The position numbers were made by a program, and so were the translations under genes. Below, piece by piece: positions 57,896 to 64,000 of a stretch of DNA of 64,000 nt. The notes under the pieces were generated by a model. It was not told the DNA's origin. It did no database searches and was given only the letters and a program-made list of their open reading frames with translations. This DNA comes from Chrysemys picta bellii (taxonomy: Eukaryota; Chordata; Testudines; Emydidae), in contig NC_088809.1 in the NCBI RefSeq assembly GCF_011386835.1, positions 20,427,567 through 20,491,566 of the forward strand, read 5' to 3'. Position 1 is the first letter of the stretch, and each line of letters starts with the position of its first letter.

Positions 57896-58105
57896 ACATC
57901 CACACTGCAAAATGACAGGGCTTGCGCCCAAGGACTCAGGCTGTGACCAACCCCCTAGAAGGGTCCTATGGACCCAGGTCCTGAGTGCTTGCTGACCCAA
58001 GTCTGATTGCTTTGGGTGTGGAAGAAAGCAGGGCTTCGGCTCAAACCTGAGTCAGAACCCAGGCTTACTGTGCAGTATAGACATGCTCCAAGAGCTTAAC
58101 AATGA
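57896..58105. mobile_element. Possible MITE
   Basis: Left CACATCCACACTGCAAAATG and right CTGTGCAGTATAGACATG are imperfect inverted repeats. An internal inverted pair (GACCCAGGTCCTGAG, CTGAGTCAGAACCC) is weak. Boundaries uncertain. Confidence 0.45.
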
Positions 58106-58287
58106 ATTCTGCCCACAGTGCTGAATGCAGCTTTCAAAATTCATAGAACATTTGATATGGTGCACAATGGTCTGCAACCGACACTGGGCTTCTTGGCTCC
58201 AGGAATTCACGGTTTATCACATGAGCCTGGAGGGGAGAAAAGCAAACCGAAGGCAAGTTACAAAAGGGAGCTTAGGACTCTGCTTAC

Positions 58288-58443
58288 TTTGTGAGGGAGG
58301 ACAGGTTTGAGGCTTCGGCTGAAGTAGCTGAAGTGATCTCCATTCTTGTGGACCTGAACTCGCTCCCCATCGTATTTGATCTCTGCATACATCCCATTGG
58401 GGCACTTCTTCATGGCGTAGTCGATTGACTTGCAGGCTTCAGC
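58288..58443 (-). CDS. LIG3: LIG3 exon, catalytic lysine (motif I)
   Basis: Fifty-two codons encoding the start of the adenylation domain. Motif I reads EIKYDGERVQVHK; the lysine of KYDG (codon at plus-strand 58375-58377) is the residue that forms the covalent ligase-AMP intermediate, and it is present. The C-terminal part is HFSYFSRSLKPVLPHK. Acceptor is TGTAAG (a less common A before AG), donor AAA followed by GTAAGC. All nearby conserved residues are intact, so the enzyme should be active. Confidence 0.97.
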
Positions 58444-59108
58444 CTTACAGAAGACAGGAAAGAAAACTCCCATGAAAACTTCACTTGTGAAGGTAGTGAC
58501 TGGAATTACTTTTAACTAGTTTCTTGGAATGACAGATTTCCTGCTGACAAGTTCCCCATTAAACAGATCGTGTTATCAGGGAATACCTCCTGACCTTCAG
58601 ACCAAGTTCTCTTTTTCTTAATTTAACTCAGTCAATCTTATTTAGAGCTCCGTCTCGCTCCACGTAAACTTCACCTCTTCCAAATATTTAGAGGCTGTAA
58701 GTACCTTCTTCCCCCTAGGGACCACTTAGCCAAGATAGAAATATTTAGTTTCTTTTGTTCCAACTAAAGAAACAAACTAACTATCTGAAGCATTGTGCCC
58801 CAAAAGAGCAGACATGATTTTCTACAAAACTTTCCAAAGAAAAGCCAGAAGAAATTGAAGAAACATGAGTTCCAGAGAGAGATTTTTGCTTATTTCACAT
58901 CACTACAATAACACTTATACAACACACTTCGTGCAGGCCTCTCCATGGAAGAGCAGTTTAAAGCCAGGTACTAGATCTGTGCCTCGCACCCCATCTTACA
59001 TAACCATTTATGCGTCTATTGATCCTTAAAGGTCAGGATCTCAGGACAGTTTGTATGAGGATCCTCATCTCTCCCTCCTATGCAAAGTAATGAGGAAATC
59101 CACAGTAC

Positions 59109-59277
59109 CAGCATGGGCTGAACAGGGGTCATCAGGGAGGCCTGGACGCTGAGGGTTCGCTTCAGACCTGGCAACTTCTCAGCCTCCTGCTGGTTCCTCA
59201 GCACTCGCTCCACCACATTCTGGAGATTGCGTGAGGCTTTGAATGCCTCATAGGCATTAGGATCTAAAGCATCCAAC
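59109..59277 (-). CDS. LIG3: LIG3 exon, end of DNA-binding domain
   Basis: One base completes a Val codon, then 56 codons encode LDALDPNAYEAFKASRNLQN, VVERVLRNQQEAEKLPGLKR and TLSVQASLMTPVQPML. The SLMTPVQPML stretch is the conserved entry into the ligase catalytic core. Acceptor TTAAAG, donor CTG followed by GTACTG. Confidence 0.95.
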
Positions 59278-59398
59278 CTTTAAACAATTAAGGGGGAAAA
59301 AGAAAGTCACTCTCTCAAGCCAAGCCTCTCTGCAGACAGTTAAGGAGGCTGCGGCTGGCTTCCGTTTTTACGTCTCATACAGTAAATGTGGAACTCAC

Positions 59399-59476
59399 AC
59401 ATGCTTTGCACCAGCATTCATTTTCAGATCGTGCTTTATTAGCCGGATGATGCATTTCAGGTCATTCCCCGTGCAC
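59399..59476 (-). CDS. LIG3: LIG3 exon, DNA-binding domain
   Basis: A 78-nt exon encoding CTGNDLKCIIRLIKHDLKMN and AGAKH, with split codons at both ends (Arg in, Val out). This is the conserved RLIKHDL segment of the helical DNA-binding domain. Acceptor TTTTAG; the donor is GT followed by GTGAGT. Confidence 0.95.
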
Positions 59477-60065
59477 CTAAAATGGAAAGAGGATTCAATC
59501 AGAAGATGTTCATCTGAACTACTCCTTCCCTTGATAATAGGGAAAGGAATCTGCTCCAGACCTCAGCACCACGGGATAAACAATGCCGCAGAATGAGAGT
59601 ATGACTACACAAACGCAGAAGTTAAAGATGAGGTCCCTCTTCAAATTTGAGTCCCAGAGAGTTTTTAGCTTGTATAGTGTCACTACAATAGCAGTTACAT
59701 AACACAAAGTGGGCCTCTCTGCAGAAGAGCAGTTTAAAACCATGCCACCAGCCCCCCAGTCACTGCAACATACTTTGTAGAGCTCTGAATGACTGAGGAA
59801 ATGGAGCTCCCATCAGTTTCCTTGGAAAGCGAGGTGTATAATTGATCTCACTGTTACATGTGTGTTATGCAAATCACGAGGCATAGCTGCATTTCAGCAA
59901 TACGATCACTGTCCATGTTGGAGGTATGCCCTCCGTCTGCTGAAGTTAGAGCAGATACAAGCCACGCACTCAGCAGGGCACAGTACTGAAATCAGGGTGT
60001 CTGGTATTGATTGAAACACTCGCTCAGCTCCCAACAATCTATGCAAATAATCAAAAGAAATGCAT
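59477..60065. other. LIG3 intron, unassigned part
   Basis: No recognised repeat or exon. Confidence 0.45.
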
Positions 60066-60069
60066 TAAG

Positions 60070-60330
60070 GGGATGGCTCAGCCAGTGATCTAAACTTTAG
60101 GATAAGGCTCCAAAACTCTCCAGAAGCACAGGTTCAAATCCCAGCAGGGTCAAAACCTTTCATCCTTCAGCAGGAAACTGAGTTCTATGCAATTTACTGC
60201 ACGTGGTGGTGAGTGGGCTTTTAGAAGAGACCGCGTGTGAAATGTCTAGATATTAAAGATGCCACAGGATTGAACACCGGGATTTGCCCTTTTCTCACTG
60301 TGGCACAACGGGTTATTTAGCTAATACAGT
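60070..60330 (+). repeat. tRNA-derived SINE (probable)
   Basis: It has an A-box-like GGATGGCTCAGCCAGTG and, about 60 bases later, a B-box-like GGTTCAAATCCC, the pol III promoter spacing of tRNA-derived SINEs. The body that follows contains TTAAAGATGCCACAGGATTG. Old copy. Confidence 0.5.
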
Positions 60331-60442
60331 CATCTCTGGGAAGAGGGCTATCCAGTGCTGTTCTACACATATAGTTTGCGAAGCAGTTTGCAATGATGCT
60401 ATGTAAGAGATCAGAGGATAGACTTTGTATCAACCTTTAGAC

Positions 60443-60864
60443 CAGCGTTTCTCAAACTGGGGTCTGCGAGGGTATTCAGGGGGTCCGCCAGCCCCTCCCT
60501 CAACTCCTCTCCCTCCTTCCCAGTGCCTCCTGCATGCTGGGGAACAGCTGTTCAGCGGCGTGCAGGAGGCACTGGGAGGGAGGGGGAGGAGGCGAGCAGC
60601 ATGGCTGGTGGACCCCCTAAAGTACCTACCCTCAGTTCCCCGGCGTGCAGGAGGTGCTAGGATGGAGGGGGAGGAGTGGGGACGGGGCATGCTCGGAGGA
60701 GGGGGTGGAAAGAGGCAGGGAAGAGGAGGGGCAGGGGTGGGGCCTTGAGGGAAGGGGTGGAGTGGGGTCGGGGCCTGGGGCTGAGTGGGGAGCTTGAGGG
60801 TCCACAAAAATTTTTTTAATCAAAATGGGTCTCTTCAGGTTGCTAAAAAGTTTGAGAACCACTG
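60443..60864. mobile_element. hAT-type nonautonomous transposon
   Basis: Ends CAGCGTTTCTCAAACTGGGG and AAGTTTGAGAACCACTG are inverted repeats. The flanking 8-mers match only in part (CTTTAGAC, TTCTAGAT). The interior is GC-rich and G/A-biased with no true coding content. Confidence 0.75.
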
Positions 60865-62413
60865 TTCTAGATGTTGAGCATTAGTGTCATCTCAGTGGGA
60901 TCTTGGCCCTGGGACCCAAGTAGAGCTGAAAATTTGACTGACTTCCTATAACTCTACTCGTAGCTCAGTTAAAGGATGATTCTCTCAAGTCAATATTTTC
61001 CAGTGAGGGACAAGAGAGACCAACCCCAATACAAATTAAAGGAGAGTTACCAAAAAGATTGAGAACATGTAGAATCTGGGAAAATGGAAAAACCCAAGAA
61101 GGTCTCGCTGCAAACTCCAAGGAATTCATTCTTTTGGCAATAACTAGCAATAGAATAAGAGCATATTTGCAAAAACCAAGAAACAAGTACTTGACACACA
61201 GCCATTAGGAAAAGCAAACAGGAAGCTGCAGTGGAGCTCTTATCACACATCAGTTGAGAAAAAACTGACTGTGGTAACAGTTCAGTCTCACTGACAAAGA
61301 GGTTAAACGCTGACTTCTGCACTATGCAGCATTCCTAGCCACATCAGTTGAATCATGAACTAAGTATAGATGGAATGAAGTATCAAATACTTGACTTTAG
61401 ACAGATGAGTGACATCAAGTCTGTGTGGCATGGTAAATATCAGGGTCCAGATTTTTAAAAGTGATTTTGGGTGTCCAACGTGAGATGCTTTCACGGATCT
61501 GATTTTCAGAAAGTCCTGGGCACTGCAAATCAGGCCCCTTTAAGGTATCTCAAAAGTTAAGCACTCAAAAAATTGAGGCACTAAAAATAATTTGCTACAC
61601 TGGAACATCTTGGCCCAAGTGTTTATCATTATTCAGGTCTGGAAGGATCAATTTAAAAGCCTTACTATGGTCAAAGAACAAAAATGTATGAGGTGTTACA
61701 CTCTTACAGGCCCAAAAACAGATGGCTTGAAGGACTTCAGTGTCCTTCAAATTTAAGCCCTACAGTAATTCTATTTCTTCATATACAGAAGTTGTAGAAA
61801 GATAGTTAACAACTTCATTTTGAAATGTAACAAATTAATGTAAATTAAAAATATGGTAACTGGTCCATAGCCAGAAACCTATATGGTGACTGAGCAAGAC
61901 ACATGCCCAGGTTCTTTAGGGTTTCTTCCCTCACAGTGGCTGAGAACCGCAGCTTTACATTCCGATTAGATCAGAAGTTTCTCTGTTGACCTTCTGCTCA
62001 GTGCTGGTGCTAGATACTGACTTGATAGCCAAGACTGAAATTCTTTACACGCACCATGAGCAAAAGCAACATGCTCTCCACGCTGATCAGTACTCAAATG
62101 AGATTCAACTCTGCCATTGAAGGACCCTTTATAGATGCGAGGAGCAAGTTCAGTCTGTATGGCCTTTTCATCAGTAACAATTGTGGTTATAGTTTTTAAT
62201 GTGCACACTTATCCACTAGGAACTGCACTGAGACCAACACATTTCACACAGACTGTCAAAAAGCCAGAGTGCAAAGACTACTAATGTGGGCTGGATTCAA
62301 ACCAGTTATCTAAATACAAGAGACCGATCCTTATCCCCTTAAAAAATAATCAGAACCACTCACTGGTTTGTGTTTATGGCCTCAGAGTCAGATTTACCAG
62401 GGTCTCACCCTAC
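60865..62413. other. LIG3 intron, unassigned part
   Basis: At about 61445-61600 there is diverged text resembling the 55330 palindromic repeat (TTTTTAAAAGTGATTTTGGG). Otherwise nothing recognised. Confidence 0.35.
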
Positions 62414-62580
62414 CTGCTAGCGATATCCTGCAGCACACTTTGCTGGTCGTCCTCCTTGGAAAGCTTTGAAAGTTGAGTGAGGAACTCATCCACTTCCTGG
62501 ATGGTAAGGAGACTTTTGGCAGCCGGAGGGCAGGACTTGCTCTCTTCAAAAAAGATGCGCACAGTTTCGGAAACATCTCC
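62414..62580 (-). CDS. LIG3: LIG3 exon, DNA-binding domain
   Basis: It encodes GDVSETVRIFFEESKSCPPA, AKSLLTIQEVDEFLTQLSKL and SKEDDQQSVLQDIAS, with two bases of an Arg codon. This is helical DNA-binding domain sequence typical of LIG3. The acceptor AG in GAGACAG immediately precedes GGA GAT; phase 0 in, phase 2 out. Confidence 0.95.
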
Positions 62581-63377
62581 CTGTCTCCAAAACAAACAAA
62601 ACCAGGGTGTTTATCAAACCTTTGGCAGGAGACTAAGGCAAAAGGGATGGAGATGAAGTATGGGTCAATAATTAGATCTTTAGTAGGAGGGGAAAAAGGG
62701 AGTCTGATGCCAGACCTCTATGAATGGGTCACAAGCAAAGAGCAAGGAAGGGCAACACTGACGCAGCACTGGGATTGTCTTCCTAGCCATTTATTTTTTA
62801 AGTGGTATATGCAAGACACAGACATTGTGTCCTGCTGTCATATTTTCCACCACTGCAACATTTGGGGCCTTTAATTTCCTCACCATGAATCCAATCTTGT
62901 AGAGTTTATGTGCCGTGAATTCTTGCTGAGTTCACTGGAAGCTAGTACCCTCTAAGCCTACAGAAGTGGACCCATCATGATCGTTTGGATTATAATTTTG
63001 CTTTTATTTTAAAGTAAGTCCTTGCAAAACAATCAGTTAAATGGGACAAAATAAGAACCCGTGGGGTAGCCGCAGCAAAGATTTCAGTGTGTCAAGTGTG
63101 ACCAGTGCATTGTTCATAACTTTTACATTAGCATAGCTTTAGTCCTGGATGCTAGGGGTTAACTGATGCACATCATAACGCTAACCTGCATTCTGTTGGA
63201 ATACCATTATACAAGAGGTCCAGTTTGTGCGAAGCTTCATGATGAAAGAGAACCACCAACTCCAGCTCTGAAATCTTATAATCCTTCCAAGGGAAGGAAA
63301 ATGTGCACCGTTTCAGTATCAAGGGGCTGAATCAGTGAGAGATGAAAGGAACATGCGGTCTCCATCTCTTTACTGAC
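62581..63377. other. LIG3 intron
   Basis: No recognised repeat or exon. Confidence 0.45.
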
Positions 63378-63529
63378 CTGCTCCAGGTCTCGGACCATCT
63401 CCTCCTGGCTGCAGTTGAAAATCCTGCTGAACAACTTGACAATCTGCTTGTCGTTCACGTTGTAAACACTTTTAATGACACCTGGTAATAGCAGCTTAAT
63501 AGTCAGGTAGAGGTCACCATGGAACCCAT
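63378..63529 (-). CDS. LIG3: LIG3 exon, DNA-binding domain (first LIG3 exon in window)
   Basis: Two bases complete a codon from an exon outside the window; 50 codons follow, encoding GFHGDLYLTIKLLLPGVIKS, VYNVNDKQIVKLFSRIFNCS and QEEMVRDLEQ. The catalytic lysine lies 211 residues into the in-window protein, so this exon begins near residue 210 in the nuclear-form numbering of human LIG3. The zinc finger and mitochondrial leader are therefore outside the window. Acceptor TTCCAG, donor CAG followed by GTCAGT. Confidence 0.95.
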
Positions 63530-64000
63530 CTGGAAAAGGGCATGTGCATCATTAGAAACTGTCAGACATTGGTCTCAGCGACAGGCTCTAGATTCATGTA
63601 CGCAGGGGCCCAGCAGGTAAGTACAGCAACACAACCACTGCCCACCATGTGTTGCCCTATGGGGTACTACTCTACATTCAAGGGCACCTCCCACTTGGCC
63701 CCCCATAGCTAATTCTGATACTGCAAATTTAGCACCAGCTACAAAAATTTCTCCTGATCACACCACGGGACCCAGTCTTATTGAACTTCTTATCTAGAAG
63801 ACAGATGAGAGCAAGGCAGTCCACACTGTAGGCACTGCCCACATCACAACAGAGACAAAAGTGGTACAGCGCACAACTCTGTGAATCACATCTTACTCAT
63901 GGACTTGACTGTCCTTTGTCCCCATCCCTGACATAAAGCTGGGTGGCCTTTGCTGTTCATTATTTTCAGATGCCCTCCCAACACCGAAAAATGCCAAGCA
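63530..64000. other. LIG3 intron running off the window
   Basis: No further exon recognised; the next upstream LIG3 exon must lie beyond 64000. Confidence 0.5.

Overview
This window is vertebrate nuclear DNA, almost certainly from a sauropsid and most likely a turtle. The evidence is split genes with GT-AG introns, abundant CR1 LINE 3' ends, Penelope-like (PLE) insertions, PIF/Harbinger and hAT transposons, and decayed MIR/CORE-SINEs. The two real genes are intact, strongly conserved and arranged tail to tail. The turtle assignment rests on my recollection of these repeat types and is inference.

Positions 1-21474 hold no coding exon that I can recognise. They are upstream flank or 5' noncoding introns of RFFL, and contain two hAT elements, a 3.9-kb Harbinger transposon with decayed transposase and Myb/SANT-like genes, Harbinger-type MITEs, CR1 and L2-like LINE remnants, and a 0.9-kb PLE copy with a GIY-YIG endonuclease fragment.

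Positions 21480-35714 (+) carry the whole coding part of RFFL (rififylin, a FYVE-like/SAP/RING E3 ubiquitin ligase). There are six coding exons, including a 24-nt microexon, and they join in frame to 362 codons. A long 3' UTR probably runs to a poly(A) signal near 38803.

Positions 41889-63529 (-) carry 16 coding exons of LIG3 (DNA ligase III), from within the DNA-binding domain through the adenylation and OB-fold domains to the C-terminal BRCT domain and stop codon. They encode about 696 residues. The N-terminal exons (mitochondrial leader, PARP-like zinc finger) lie beyond the right edge. Two LIG3 introns have GC rather than GT donors.

RFFL and LIG3 are also convergent neighbours in mammals, so this is conserved synteny. 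RFFL acts in ubiquitin signalling at endosomal membranes and LIG3 in nuclear and mitochondrial DNA repair; the sequence shows no functional link beyond adjacency.

I see no undescribed gene system. The most distinctive structures are mobile-element derived: three hairpin-shaped PLE insertions with 12-13-bp target-site duplications, one of them a perfect 98-bp palindrome; an almost complete two-gene Harbinger element; and a hAT element containing a 50-bp minisatellite.
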